From a virus: a stretch of DNA of 64,000 bases. Positions 31,098-40,335 of this stretch are shown here, in pieces. Numbering within the stretch: position 1 is the stretch's first letter; each line of letters starts with the position of its first letter. A model generated the notes under the pieces. The model made no database searches, was not told where the DNA came from, and saw only the letters and a list, made by a program, of their open reading frames with translations. The position numbers were made by a program, and so were the translations under genes. Location of the stretch: positions 57,066 through 121,065 of IMG/VR virus record IMGVR_UViG_3300024265_000033; one strand, given 5' to 3'.

Positions 31098-31743
31098 AGC
31101 AGACTATATCGACCATATGGGCACCGATATGAGTGTGGTCAACGCCGCTAGGGTTTCTTTCGGAGAATCCGTCCATGTTGTTTCCGAGAAAGATGAGAAG
31201 CTCTTAAATTATCTAGCCAAACACGAACACATGAGTCCTTTTGAGCATTGTCAGCTTACGGTATTGGTAGAGTGTCCTTTGTTTATTAGATCCCAGATTC
31301 ACAGACATCGCACTTTTGCCTACAACGAGATCTCTCGCAGGTACACGGATTCGGGTATAGAGTTTTTTAGTCCTGATACATTCCGATGCCAATCTTTGAA
31401 TAACAAACAAGGTAGTTACGGAGCCCTGCCAGACGAGACTAACGAATACCTACAAGCTGAGGGAGAGCATATCATGCAAGAATGTTTGATATTCTATAAC
31501 AAATTGTTGGAGACGGGTGTAGGCAAGGAACAGGCTCGCGGATATCTGCCACAGAACCTCATGACCAAATTCTACATGACCGGAAACCTGCGCAACTGGA
31601 TTCATTTTCTTCGATTGAGACTCGATAACCACGCTCAGAAAGAATCGCAAGTTGTGGCTCAGCAAATCAAAAATATCATTTCAGAACGATTTCCCGCTTC
31701 TTCGGAAGCTTTATTTAAGTACGCCATTAAGGAGGCAAAATGA
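31075..31743 (+). CDS. thyX: flavin-dependent thymidylate synthase
   Basis: 222 residues. The ThyX motif RHRx7S is present (R77-H78-R79 to S87), with SPFEHCQ (54-60) before it and a YLPQNLMTKFYMTGNLR segment after it. It converts dUMP to dTMP using FAD, methylene-tetrahydrofolate and NADPH. It acts downstream of the phage dUTPase and ribonucleotide reductase. Coupled to the ligase gene by a four-base overlap. Confidence 0.93.
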   Translation: MKTTSSIKADYIDHMGTDMSVVNAARVSFGESVHVVSEKDEKLLNYLAKHEHMSPFEHCQLTVLVECPLFIRSQIHRHRTFAYNEISRRYTDSGIEFFSPDTFRCQSLNNKQGSYGALPDETNEYLQAEGEHIMQECLIFYNKLLETGVGKEQARGYLPQNLMTKFYMTGNLRNWIHFLRLRLDNHAQKESQVVAQQIKNIISERFPASSEALFKYAIKEAK

Positions 31744-32882
31744 ACACTCAAACAATACTAAAGTCTTTTCCAACTCTATATAAGAAGGATTCCAAAGGCA
31801 AGGTGCAAACTTGGGACGTTGCTGTGACTCAAAATGGGGTAGAGGGCTTCTACATCAAAACAGCCCACGGCAAACTTGGCGGCAAGATTCAAGAAACTTT
31901 CGATCTCATTACTACAGGAAAAAACGTAGGTAAGGCTAACGAGACTTCTCCTCAGCGTCAGGCTGAATTGGAAGCAGAAGCTAAGTGGCTGAAGCAACAA
32001 GAGCGCAAAGGCTATGTCGGTAATATCGACCTAGTAAATACAGATACCCGTCCGGGAGCGGAACCTATGCTTGCGCATCGGTATGACAAATTCCCAGAAA
32101 AGATTGCATACCCCGCTTACATTCAACCTAAGCTTGATGGCCATAGATGTATTGCCATCATTGAAAATGGTACAACAAAGTTATTCAGTCGTCAGCGCAA
32201 ACCTATCACCGGATTGCCACACATTACGGAAGCCCTTACTGTACAATTTGGGTCCGCAATAGGCAGAACTGTGATAGACGGTGAGTTGTACAATCATGAC
32301 TACAAAGACAAATTCGAAGAACTCACGGGTTTTATTCGCTCTCAGGAACCCAAAGAGGGTTACGAAGCGGTTCAGTATCATATTTACGACACGGTCGTCA
32401 CAGCCCCTCAATTAGACCGTACTATGATTTTAGCCAAGAGTCTCATCGATTACACGGGCACAACCCTCCAATTGGTAGATACTCAACTGGTAGAAGATGA
32501 AGCGGAAGCTTTGGGAGCGTTTCGGACGCATCGAAATTCGGGCTACGAGGGATCTATTCTACGAAACCTTACAGGAACCTATGTAGGCAAACGCTCATAC
32601 GATCTTCAGAAGGTCAAAGAATTCGATGATGCTGAATTCACTATTACTGGAGTCGAAGAAGGTAGGGGCAAAATGGCAGGCCATGCTATTTTCGTACTTA
32701 TCGATCCTAAAACCAGTGTCCAGTTCAAAGCCAAGATGAAGGGCACTATGGAGACTTTGGCGGAATACTTCAAAAACCCTACCCTAGTGGTAGGCAAAAT
32801 TATCACAGTACAGTTTCAGGGCCGAACCAAAGACGGCATCCCTAGATTCCCTGTGGCTGTGAGGTTTCGGGAAGACGCATGA
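31740..32882 (+). CDS. lig: ATP-dependent DNA ligase with WGR-like N-terminus
   Basis: 380 residues. The nucleotidyl lysine is K131 in QPKLDGHRC (motif I); further ligase motifs are VIDGELYN (III), GYEGSILRN (IV) and YDLQKVKEF (V). Residues about 10-60 look like a WGR-type domain (KGKVQTWDVAV then KLGGKIQETF). It seals Okazaki fragments and recombination nicks. Overlaps both neighbouring genes by four bases. Confidence 0.9.
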   Translation: MNTQTILKSFPTLYKKDSKGKVQTWDVAVTQNGVEGFYIKTAHGKLGGKIQETFDLITTGKNVGKANETSPQRQAELEAEAKWLKQQERKGYVGNIDLVNTDTRPGAEPMLAHRYDKFPEKIAYPAYIQPKLDGHRCIAIIENGTTKLFSRQRKPITGLPHITEALTVQFGSAIGRTVIDGELYNHDYKDKFEELTGFIRSQEPKEGYEAVQYHIYDTVVTAPQLDRTMILAKSLIDYTGTTLQLVDTQLVEDEAEALGAFRTHRNSGYEGSILRNLTGTYVGKRSYDLQKVKEFDDAEFTITGVEEGRGKMAGHAIFVLIDPKTSVQFKAKMKGTMETLAEYFKNPTLVVGKIITVQFQGRTKDGIPRFPVAVRFREDA

Positions 32883-33358
32883 AGCTCTTCAAATGGCCCT
32901 ACTACGAATTCGACCATAAGGCCGTTGCGGAGCATTTTGCCAGCGAGTTCGAACTCAGCTTTGTGAATGAATTTTGCGTAGGGAAAGACTACTACCCAGT
33001 AGCAGTCTACCGGATCAAAAATCCAGCTCCTCTAGTCAAGGAATATCTGTTACTTCAGACCGACCCTAATACCAAACACGAAACTGGAGCTGTGCGCGGG
33101 ATGACGGGAGAGGAGATCGAACCCTATCGATTTCAGCACGGTCTACACTGCCTTAGGTGCGGAGACGTCATTTATTCAGTCATGCGGCATGACATGCACG
33201 CTTGTGGCTGCGGTGAGATCTGCGTAGACGGAGGTAGGGATTATCTGAGAGTTGTAGGCTCCAAATCCGCCTACGAAATGGTTGTGATAGACCTCCTCAC
33301 AGACGACGTAAAGCTCTATGTACCTGAAACTACTGAAGAAGAAAATTCAAATAAATAG
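32879..33358 (+). CDS. zinc-ribbon phage protein
   Basis: 159 residues. A Cys4-type ribbon lies at about 97-118 (CLRCGDVIYS, then CGCGEICVDGG), followed by RDYLRVVG. The CGDVIYS plus VDGGxDYxR pattern is common in small phage proteins of unknown function. It ends the first half of the plus operon; a new promoter follows immediately. Confidence 0.65.
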   Translation: MKLFKWPYYEFDHKAVAEHFASEFELSFVNEFCVGKDYYPVAVYRIKNPAPLVKEYLLLQTDPNTKHETGAVRGMTGEEIEPYRFQHGLHCLRCGDVIYSVMRHDMHACGCGEICVDGGRDYLRVVGSKSAYEMVVIDLLTDDVKLYVPETTEEENSNK

Positions 33359-33387
33359 TTGACTTTTCTCCTCCACCTTGCTATTCT
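33359..33387 (+). promoter_or_regulatory. promoter TTGACT-N17-TATTCT for the lipoprotein gene
   Basis: TTGACT (33359-33364), 17 bases, TATTCT (33382-33387), directly after the previous stop. ATG 33412 follows with an ACGGAGG site. It gives the lipoprotein and two small genes separate expression. Confidence 0.6.
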
Positions 33388-33411
33388 GTATTTAGAAAGA
33401 CGGAGGACATT

Positions 33412-34143
33412 ATGAAGAACTTGATTATATTTATTTCATCATTAATGCTTTTTGGATGCGCAAGTACCCCAAATACCAAATGGAATGACAAGAATATGCG
33501 TGTCATGATTGACCCTGATTCTGTCGATCAAAAGCAATACAATAAGGTTTTGGCCGCTGTGATGCGTCTGAACAAATTTACAGTAGTTGCCCGGGGACGC
33601 GGCTTCAAAGCCGTCCAGAGGGAGCAGGAACGCCTCCACGGCGAAGATACAGAGCATCGCTACAGTGACCGCGAGAAATGGGCTCACTGGGGAGAACTCT
33701 ATGGCGTAGGAGCAATCATAGTGCCTACTGTGAACTGTCGAGCCACACAACATGCCATTGGAGTCCACAATTACAATTCTTGTGAGCAGTTTCTACGGAT
33801 CGTAGACGCTAATACCGGACAGATTCTAGTCATGGTTGAGGGCGAAAATGAAGCCGACCGAATGAGTATGGCCCCTGATTGGAATGAAGTGGCCTACAAT
33901 CTCCACGAGCTTTATCACGAGTATGACAAAGAACTTCATTATTCAGAGAAGTTGATCGCGTATCAAGAAGCGTCAGCCCGAAGCGCGGCCCAATACCGAC
34001 AAGCTAGGAAATCCCGAGCTGCGGCTAAACGAGCTGGCGACCGAGATATTCGCAGAGAACGTCTACAAGAACTCCTAGAAGACGAGCGCATAGCTGAAGA
34101 GTTCCGGGGTAACAAAAACCGAGCCCCTGCGGTAGTCAAATAA
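33412..34143 (+). CDS. phage lipoprotein with LpoB/CsgG-like core
   Basis: 243 residues. Lipobox LMLFGCAS with C16 as lipidated cysteine; a lysine-containing signal precedes it. The middle (about 45-150; FTVVARGRGFKAVQREQERL, then YGVGAIIVPTVN) resembles the alpha/beta fold of CsgG/LpoB-type outer-membrane lipoproteins. The last 80 residues are a charged helix rich in Arg and Ala. It would sit in the outer membrane of the infected cell, so superinfection exclusion or wall-synthesis interference are reasonable guesses. It has its own promoter. Confidence 0.65.
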   Translation: MKNLIIFISSLMLFGCASTPNTKWNDKNMRVMIDPDSVDQKQYNKVLAAVMRLNKFTVVARGRGFKAVQREQERLHGEDTEHRYSDREKWAHWGELYGVGAIIVPTVNCRATQHAIGVHNYNSCEQFLRIVDANTGQILVMVEGENEADRMSMAPDWNEVAYNLHELYHEYDKELHYSEKLIAYQEASARSAAQYRQARKSRAAAKRAGDRDIRRERLQELLEDERIAEEFRGNKNRAPAVVK

Positions 34144-34152
34144 GGAGCGGTC

Positions 34153-34467
34153 ATGAAATTATCAAAAACTAACAGAGGCTTTAACAAAATAAAATTCGAA
34201 GATCGTTATAAAGAGGAGTGTTCCATTCAAGATAGCTCTTTAGCTACAGAGGCAGCTATTTGGTTCGGAGTAGACAACCCCTCTTTGATGATGATGGCAA
34301 GTCACGGGCAAGAAAATGGAACTGGCTGGATTAAAATACCCCTTCATGAGAATGTGACTATTATGCCAACTCGAATGCATCTAACTCAAAGCCAAGTAAA
34401 AGAATTGCTGCCAATACTGCAACGATTTGCGGAAACAGGAACCATAGGAGACGTAGATGAAGACTAA
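34153..34467 (+). CDS. conserved small phage protein
   Basis: 104 residues. The pattern FEDRYKEECSIQDSSLA, then AIWFGV and TRMHLTQSQVKELLPILQRFAETG, is one I know from many phage genomes without an assigned function. Ribosome site GGAG lies before ATG 34153. It overlaps the next gene by 11 bases. Confidence 0.65.
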   Translation: MKLSKTNRGFNKIKFEDRYKEECSIQDSSLATEAAIWFGVDNPSLMMMASHGQENGTGWIKIPLHENVTIMPTRMHLTQSQVKELLPILQRFAETGTIGDVDED

Positions 34468-34663
34468 AATTGAACAATGGGAAAATGAGTGTCTGAAGAA
34501 GAAACGCTACGACTCTTACTCTTTAGCTGAGAAAGTAGCCGAGAGAAGAACCGAGGAATGCGGAACACAGCTCTATACCTACCGATGCGAAAGTTGCGGA
34601 GAATGGCATCTTACCAGACAGACTCAGAGCTATAAACGATTCAAGTTTTTGAAGGTTGTGTAA
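34457..34663 (+). CDS. small zinc-finger protein
   Basis: 68 residues. A compact Cys/His site (CESCGEWHLT, about 44-53) follows a basic helix; an earlier cysteine (EECGTQLYTYRC) may take part. This is a small recurrent phage family of unknown function. Last gene of the plus operon. The 91-base gap to the convergent M15 gene has a GCCTA/TAGGC repeat but no T-tract terminator. Confidence 0.6.
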   Translation: MKTKIEQWENECLKKKRYDSYSLAEKVAERRTEECGTQLYTYRCESCGEWHLTRQTQSYKRFKFLKVV

Positions 34664-34754
34664 CGACAATATAGATTAGAGGGTACTGTTATTGATCGAG
34701 CGAATCGTCGTATAATAGCAGCTAAGTTTGGTTCCCGCGTGAGCCTAGCCTGTA

Positions 34755-35300
34755 TTATTTAGGCCAATACTGCACATGGAAGTGTAGTGCGCCTTTTCCT
34801 ACCTTATGAATCTTGGCAGTCCAGCGATAATAATTCGGTTTATTATAGGTCTTATTGAACCACTTCACGAGGGCTTTTTGTTCCGCTTCCGTATAAAGCC
34901 ACACTCTCAAGTCGAAGGCGTGCCAGAATTGATGCGGTGATTTGAATTTCTTGACTTTATATTTGACAGAATTCCTATAGAGATAGTCTTGTTCCTCGGG
35001 AGTGCGGTCAATCATAGTTACGACCACTTTTTTATCGTAGTCTTTCTTGACCTTTTCGGTAAAGGCTATTAGGATTTTGTAGAGCGATGGGTTCTTTTTT
35101 TCGAGGTCTTTGATTTCTTCTTCGATGCGCTTCGTTTTGCCTTTTGGGAAGATTTCTTCTTTGCCTTCTTTTTTTGGCTCTTCTTTTTCGACGATTTCGA
35201 GCTTTTTCTCGCCTTTTTGCGCTTCTCTTTTTTCGCCAGACCTAACAGGCTTAGCAAAGATTGCCATAATCGTCGCAATAATTTTTTCAAGGATCTCCAC
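34755..35300 (-). CDS. M15-type (VanY/L-Ala-D-Glu) peptidase, putative endolysin
   Basis: 181 residues. I take GTG 35300 as start: it gives the reading frame with the enzyme domain. Residues about 22-60 are a Lys/Glu-rich linker. The zinc site follows the M15 pattern: SPHQFWHAFD (H123, D130) and LHFHVQYW (H173/H175). Such enzymes cut peptide stems of peptidoglycan; T5 endolysin is of this type. No signal peptide is present. The start region is also open in another frame (see findings). It is the last gene of the tail operon. Confidence 0.8.
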   Translation of the reverse strand: MEILEKIIATIMAIFAKPVRSGEKREAQKGEKKLEIVEKEEPKKEGKEEIFPKGKTKRIEEEIKDLEKKNPSLYKILIAFTEKVKKDYDKKVVVTMIDRTPEEQDYLYRNSVKYKVKKFKSPHQFWHAFDLRVWLYTEAEQKALVKWFNKTYNKPNYYRWTAKIHKVGKGALHFHVQYWPK

Positions 35301-35312
35301 ATCATACTCCTC

Positions 35313-35777
35313 CTACTCGTAAGTACCATTTAGGGTTAGCCCAGAGAAAGCGTCCATAGCTTCTAGGTCATCCGCGTCAGTTTCAGCGTCTACGGCTATC
35401 TGTGCATCATCAGTCATGTCTCGGAGAGCGTCTTTGTCGGACTCAATGTCAGTTGTGGCATTGCCTTTTGAAGACTCTTCGATCCAAGAATCATCTGATT
35501 GCTTAAGCCACGAATCTCTTTTTTCCCTAATTTCCGTCATTTTGGCTTCTCTGGCCGCAGTCATATCGACTTCTAAATCCCCGGAACCGTTATCTTGGAG
35601 TTGTTTTCTCCATCTTTTAGAGGGTTCGGGATTGAGATCCGTAATCTCATTTAATAACGTGTAAGACTCTCCCATGTCTACTGCAAGACGATCAAGCGCA
35701 GATTGAGCAGTCCCGCTTCTCGGTTGTACGATTGTGATAGAACCATCTGAATCTCTTTTAGCTGCCCATTTTCCCAT
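35313..35777 (-). CDS. tail-fibre-associated or assembly protein
   Basis: 154 residues, directly after the adhesin gene (shared base at 35777). The C-terminal part (KRDSWLKQSDDSWIEESSKG, then DKDALRDMTDDAQ) resembles the helical region of small proteins that follow fibre genes and help their assembly. The N-terminus (WAAKRDSDGSITIVQP) is beta-like. Exact role unproven. Confidence 0.5.
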   Translation of the reverse strand: MGKWAAKRDSDGSITIVQPRSGTAQSALDRLAVDMGESYTLLNEITDLNPEPSKRWRKQLQDNGSGDLEVDMTAAREAKMTEIREKRDSWLKQSDDSWIEESSKGNATTDIESDKDALRDMTDDAQIAVDAETDADDLEAMDAFSGLTLNGTYE

Positions 35778-38068
35778 TATTCGGCTCCCTCTTCATCCGC
35801 AAGTTCCCCAAAAACCAGTAAAGATAAATAAGTTTGGTCATTATCTACACCATTGGCTTGTATGTTAACTCTGACTGCATGTAAAAAGGAGGTTTTATTA
35901 ATTGTAGTGGTATTGCCGTCCTTAACTTCTACAACACCGTATGAAAAATCACCTCCGCCTCCTGCAGCAAATCCTGTTCGTGAGATAGAGAATGCTGGCG
36001 AACCTTTGAATGGTTTTTCAAAATAGAAAATATGATCTCCGGTTGACACATCAAAAACTGCCGCAATATTAAGACTTGAATGAATAGTATTTGTGGATGC
36101 ATCAAAGACACACCAAGCTTTTGCCCTACTAAGATCAATCCCGCCCGATTCGGTTTTTTTGTTGAGTTGAAGTCCCGGTCCCATTGAAAGAGATCCGCGT
36201 TGTATGTCAGGAAAATGCACAGGAGTGATAATATCCAAGGCATCTAAGTTAAAGTTATTCGCATTATTATTAGTGATAATAATTTCATGGAGTCCTAAAG
36301 ACAATCCATTGATAATCAAGCCGCCCGTTGCTACAACTGCATCACTTTGACTGTCCCATACTCCGGTAGACGCTGTAAAACTAGTTCCGACAGGACCGTA
36401 AAAACTTGACTCAGAACTGGCAGCTTGTGCGACAAAATTAGTATCGTTATAAGCTAAACCATCTATAGTCATTGTTACGTCTGGAGATCTTGAAGAATTC
36501 ATAGTAGATCTAAGTTCAATTCCGGTACCAAAGAAAAGATAGCGAGCGGTGTCACCACTGTCTGTTAATGTTATTCTGATTCCGGCAGCGGCACTGCCGG
36601 GATCGAAACCTCTGCTCATCGCAGATCCCGCATAAATAACTTCTCTAGAAGGGGCTTTTCTGAGAATACCCCCAGATATAGTGTCTTGGCCAGTCGTATT
36701 GTTAGCCGCAAAATCGCTCATTAGATGGTATTCTTGAAGTTGAGCTGAATTCTCAGGAATATTAGGTTTTTTAGGACCGTAAATGATGAAATGGGAGATA
36801 CCGAGTGCTTGAGTGGTAGCAGCGTCTCTGCGCATTTTAACCGTATGGGTTCCATAAGGAAGGCCTGATACTATTTTTGTAACAGTGTCATCTTGTACCG
36901 TATTGCCTGTTATTGTTCCTATGCTTGCGCCATCTACAAATACGGTAGTAGTGTCTATTGTTGCTGGAAAAGACGAGTCTCCTCGTACTATGTCCAAACC
37001 CGTGCCAATAAAATTTAGGATTACAAATCCATTAGCCAAATCTACAAATATAGATTCTTTTCCACTAACTTGTCTTACATCGATTCCCATCAAAGAAGTA
37101 GTGTCGTCATCCAAATTAAAAGCTCTATCAGCATTAGCCGTTGTTATAGTGGCGAAATCATCCCCTCTATTTCTTCCAAAAACTCTAAAACCCGGTCTGC
37201 TAGTCTCTTCCTCATTTGAATGATCTGCCGCCGCTAGATTCAATTGGGTAATGTCAGTTTGCTGGAGAGCTTTTCCAATGGTTCCTTCAGGAGTAATATA
37301 AATGGCTGCCCGTCCACCTTTGCCATTGAGAATAGGTGCGCCGTCAAATCCTGAATCAAACGCTATAGCTTCTAAAGCTGGGTGTACGAATTTACGACCC
37401 CCATCAAACATTTCTCCCTGAGGAATTTGGATTTGTGTGTCTTCGTTTAAGATCTCAAAACCATAAACAGTTATGCCGTCTGCATCATCAATTCTAATTT
37501 TTGCAGAATGGAGGCCTAAAGCCAAACCAGAAGCGACTGATACAATTTGGTTGGTATTAAAATTTCTTCCCTGTATAATACTAGATGCGCCGGAGATGAA
37601 TATATTACTTCCGAAACCGCCCCCGTCAATGGACGCTTTAGCATCCCTATCGCTAGTAGTAAGGAGGGTAACGAGGTTTAATCCTGTTCCAAAAAATACA
37701 ATTTCTACAAAAGCATCTATGCCTGCGTTTGGTCTTGAGCCATTAGTATCTGAAATATTTGCCCAAGTAGAAGCTCCGCCGTCCACAAAGCGAACTCTGG
37801 CGTCTTTATTATCGCCCTCATAAACCTGTTCTCCGTTCGGGCCTCTTTCATCTGTAACGGGAGTAGCAGAATTAAAGCGAATTCTTTCAATTCCTAAAAG
37901 GGGCTTCAGAGAAAGAGCAGGATCGGGCAATTGTCTGGGAGAGTCGTTTTTAGTGACCTCGGTATTCGGCGCATCGATCAACGGGGGATCGATAAAAGTG
38001 AATTCTTGACCTTTTTTGCCAAGAATTTCGCCTATATCTGCTATTTTGGTTTTCGTCTGATTAGCCAT
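35777..38068 (-). CDS. adhesin/tail-fibre paralogue 3
   Basis: 763 residues. It contains three beta-sandwich units, each with a FxGTGL motif, a (I/V)DG turn and an (S)GLxxGxH strand: FFGTGLNLVTL, FIGTGLDIVR and FFGTGIELRST. These units are shared with the next gene and with the C-terminal third of the 1920-residue fibre. The C-terminal domain differs between the three. Host-receptor binding is inferred from position and from variable tips. Confidence 0.75.
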   Translation of the reverse strand: MANQTKTKIADIGEILGKKGQEFTFIDPPLIDAPNTEVTKNDSPRQLPDPALSLKPLLGIERIRFNSATPVTDERGPNGEQVYEGDNKDARVRFVDGGASTWANISDTNGSRPNAGIDAFVEIVFFGTGLNLVTLLTTSDRDAKASIDGGGFGSNIFISGASSIIQGRNFNTNQIVSVASGLALGLHSAKIRIDDADGITVYGFEILNEDTQIQIPQGEMFDGGRKFVHPALEAIAFDSGFDGAPILNGKGGRAAIYITPEGTIGKALQQTDITQLNLAAADHSNEEETSRPGFRVFGRNRGDDFATITTANADRAFNLDDDTTSLMGIDVRQVSGKESIFVDLANGFVILNFIGTGLDIVRGDSSFPATIDTTTVFVDGASIGTITGNTVQDDTVTKIVSGLPYGTHTVKMRRDAATTQALGISHFIIYGPKKPNIPENSAQLQEYHLMSDFAANNTTGQDTISGGILRKAPSREVIYAGSAMSRGFDPGSAAAGIRITLTDSGDTARYLFFGTGIELRSTMNSSRSPDVTMTIDGLAYNDTNFVAQAASSESSFYGPVGTSFTASTGVWDSQSDAVVATGGLIINGLSLGLHEIIITNNNANNFNLDALDIITPVHFPDIQRGSLSMGPGLQLNKKTESGGIDLSRAKAWCVFDASTNTIHSSLNIAAVFDVSTGDHIFYFEKPFKGSPAFSISRTGFAAGGGGDFSYGVVEVKDGNTTTINKTSFLHAVRVNIQANGVDNDQTYLSLLVFGELADEEGAE

Positions 38069-38073
38069 ATCTA

Positions 38074-38079
38074 ATTATA
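38074..38079 (-). promoter_or_regulatory. TATAAT box before adhesin paralogue 3 (weak)
   Basis: Minus strand GAGGTATAATTAGATATG: the box lies between the ribosome site and the ATG, so it may be an A/T-rich spacer and not a promoter. The same arrangement occurs at 43000-43005. Confidence 0.2.
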
Positions 38080-38082
38080 CCT

Positions 38083-40335
38083 CTAATCCCCTATCCTATT
38101 AACTGTGAGCCTGCCCAAAGACATAGTTGTGGTTACGGAGTTGACTGCTTTCCCGTATAAACTAATCGAATATTCTCCCGGAGCCAAAGTAATGTCTTCG
38201 TGCATGGAAAACGCCCTTTCCTGCCCTCCTGCGGAAGCAGTATCCGTTCTCACAAGAGTACCGAATTCTTTCCCGTTTTTGTAAAAAATGAAGTGTTGAG
38301 TAGCACCATTCGATCCTCCGTTTTGCCCGGAGAAATGAATATGATATCTGCCCTTTTTAGTCACCTTTACAGTAGTACCGATTGCGGTAGGTTGAAACAA
38401 ATTCGAAGTAGTAGTGAAGCCCGCGACTTGCGTTACTTCGTTATACCCAAAATCCACATCGTCTGGGAATCTTCTGAAATCTTCTAGGCCTTGCGATCCT
38501 ATTTGGAGAGTGTCTTGAATTATGACTGAACCGTTTTCTTTCGGAGCGTGTATCGGAGTGTGGATGTGAAATCCAGTTACATTAATGGCTCCCGCTCCTC
38601 CCGCTCTATCTAAAGATATCGTATGTAAACCCAAGCTTAAACCTGTAAATTCTAGTCTAGCGGGTAGACCGGACCCTACGGCAATTGTGTAATTTCCTCC
38701 ACCATTATTGGTCAAGTTTCCCCTATTAACTCCGGAAGCGTTAAGGACTCCGTCTATACGAACGTCCAAACCTGCAGAACCCCCGCCCGCAGTATTGGTT
38801 TGCATCGTAAAACCAGTTCCCCAAAATGTGTATTCCCACGGTTGATTATCGTTAAGAGAGCAAGTGGTAGATCCTCCGCCCCAAAGACTCGTATTTACCC
38901 CACTAACTGTCCAGTTAGCCCCTATATATGTAAATTCTCTATAAGCAGATTTAGATAGAACTCCGGTAGGTTGTTGAAATTGATCGGCAGCGGTTGTGCC
39001 AATAGCAGCGGTCCCATCAAAATCAGCCATCAAATTATATGCATCTAGGGGAACAGCTCCGGCTGGAAGCGTTGGAGCTTTAGGTCCATAAACAATAAAT
39101 TCCATAATACCGGGAGCACCTCCAATATTATCTGCTCTCTGAAACCTTACCGTGTGCGTTCCATACGGAAGACCGGAAACTACCCTTTCTAAAGTAGGGG
39201 TATTATCCGGAGTGTTTGCAGGAGTGCCTATAGAATTTCCATCGACAGACACGGTCAAGGTATTGGAATTCACTCCATCATCTTTTCTAATCCAATCTAA
39301 CCCAGTTCCTATAAATGTTAGAATGATGGATGTAGGAGTTCCTATATTAGACAAAGATAAAGCTTGAGTGGCAGTTCTTACTTGAGCACCGTCCCCTATT
39401 AAAGTCGTAGTTCCGTCATCTAAAATAAAAAACCTATCCGAAGCAACACTGCCAAGAGTAGAGAAGTCGTCCGATCTTCCGGCTCCGAACTTGCGATAAT
39501 GATGTCTTCCAATCTCTTCCTCATTTACATGTGTAGCAGCTCCGAGATTCAGTTGATTATCTTCAGCCCAATTTACGGCTTTTTTGATTGTTCCGTCTTC
39601 TTCGTAAAGTAAAACAGCTCCGCCTACACCGGCATCAGATCCGGTTTCCACATCAAAGGAAGCGTCGAAAAGGGATGCGTGTTGGGAAATGGATTTTCCG
39701 TTAGAAAAAGATCCGGGATTGATTTTGAGTGTATTTGATTCGTTAAGGATTTCAAAGCCGTAAACAAATAATGCCCCAGAACCTAAACTTCTAATTTTAA
39801 CAGTGTGTTTTCCAAGTGCCAAGCCAGATGCTATGGACAAAGGTTGATTTGTTGCGTAGCTTCTTCCGTGAAGGACTGACGACATTGATATGGGAACAAT
39901 GCTGGCACTTTCCGAACCGCCGTCAATAGTTACTCTAATATCTCTATTAGTGCCCACCAACCAAAGAAGATTTAACCCAGTTCCGTAAAAACTGATTTCG
40001 ACGAACCCGTTTGTGGATGAGTTGGGAACTCTGATATAAGATCCGTGGGAGAAACCTTCTTGGAACCAAGGACCTGCAAATCTTACTTGATTAAATTTGT
40101 CATTAACAGCCCCAAACACCTCTTCGCCGTTAGGACCCTGTTCGCTTTGGATTTCGAAGATTTCTTGAGTCTGAATACGATTAATACCTGCGTGAGCTGA
40201 AAGATCGTCAGCGAGATCTTGAATCTGACGGGGAGTTCCATCCAACTGAGTAATCTGAGTATTGGGCACATTTATGAGGTCGAGCTTTACAGCTACGGTA
40301 TCTAAAGCATCTATGCGGGGTGTTAAATTACTCAT
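38083..40335 (-). CDS. adhesin/tail-fibre paralogue 2
   Basis: 750 residues. Same module order as the neighbouring adhesin: an N-terminal NTQITQLDGTPRQ and QGPNGEEVFGAVNDKF region, then FYGTGLNLLWL, FIGTGLDWIR and FWGTGFTMQT units with SGLPYGTHTVRF between, and PIHAPKEN before the tip. The tip (about 615-750; KVTKKGRYHIHFSGQ, then LAPGEYSISLYG) has the look of a C1q/TNF-like trimeric head. It overlaps the following small head gene by one base. Confidence 0.75.
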   Translation of the reverse strand: MSNLTPRIDALDTVAVKLDLINVPNTQITQLDGTPRQIQDLADDLSAHAGINRIQTQEIFEIQSEQGPNGEEVFGAVNDKFNQVRFAGPWFQEGFSHGSYIRVPNSSTNGFVEISFYGTGLNLLWLVGTNRDIRVTIDGGSESASIVPISMSSVLHGRSYATNQPLSIASGLALGKHTVKIRSLGSGALFVYGFEILNESNTLKINPGSFSNGKSISQHASLFDASFDVETGSDAGVGGAVLLYEEDGTIKKAVNWAEDNQLNLGAATHVNEEEIGRHHYRKFGAGRSDDFSTLGSVASDRFFILDDGTTTLIGDGAQVRTATQALSLSNIGTPTSIILTFIGTGLDWIRKDDGVNSNTLTVSVDGNSIGTPANTPDNTPTLERVVSGLPYGTHTVRFQRADNIGGAPGIMEFIVYGPKAPTLPAGAVPLDAYNLMADFDGTAAIGTTAADQFQQPTGVLSKSAYREFTYIGANWTVSGVNTSLWGGGSTTCSLNDNQPWEYTFWGTGFTMQTNTAGGGSAGLDVRIDGVLNASGVNRGNLTNNGGGNYTIAVGSGLPARLEFTGLSLGLHTISLDRAGGAGAINVTGFHIHTPIHAPKENGSVIIQDTLQIGSQGLEDFRRFPDDVDFGYNEVTQVAGFTTTSNLFQPTAIGTTVKVTKKGRYHIHFSGQNGGSNGATQHFIFYKNGKEFGTLVRTDTASAGGQERAFSMHEDITLAPGEYSISLYGKAVNSVTTTMSLGRLTVNRIGD

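Noticed and set aside
34711-34716. TATAAT on the plus strand in the convergent gap
   Set aside because: No -35 at 16-18 bases and no plus-strand gene follows.
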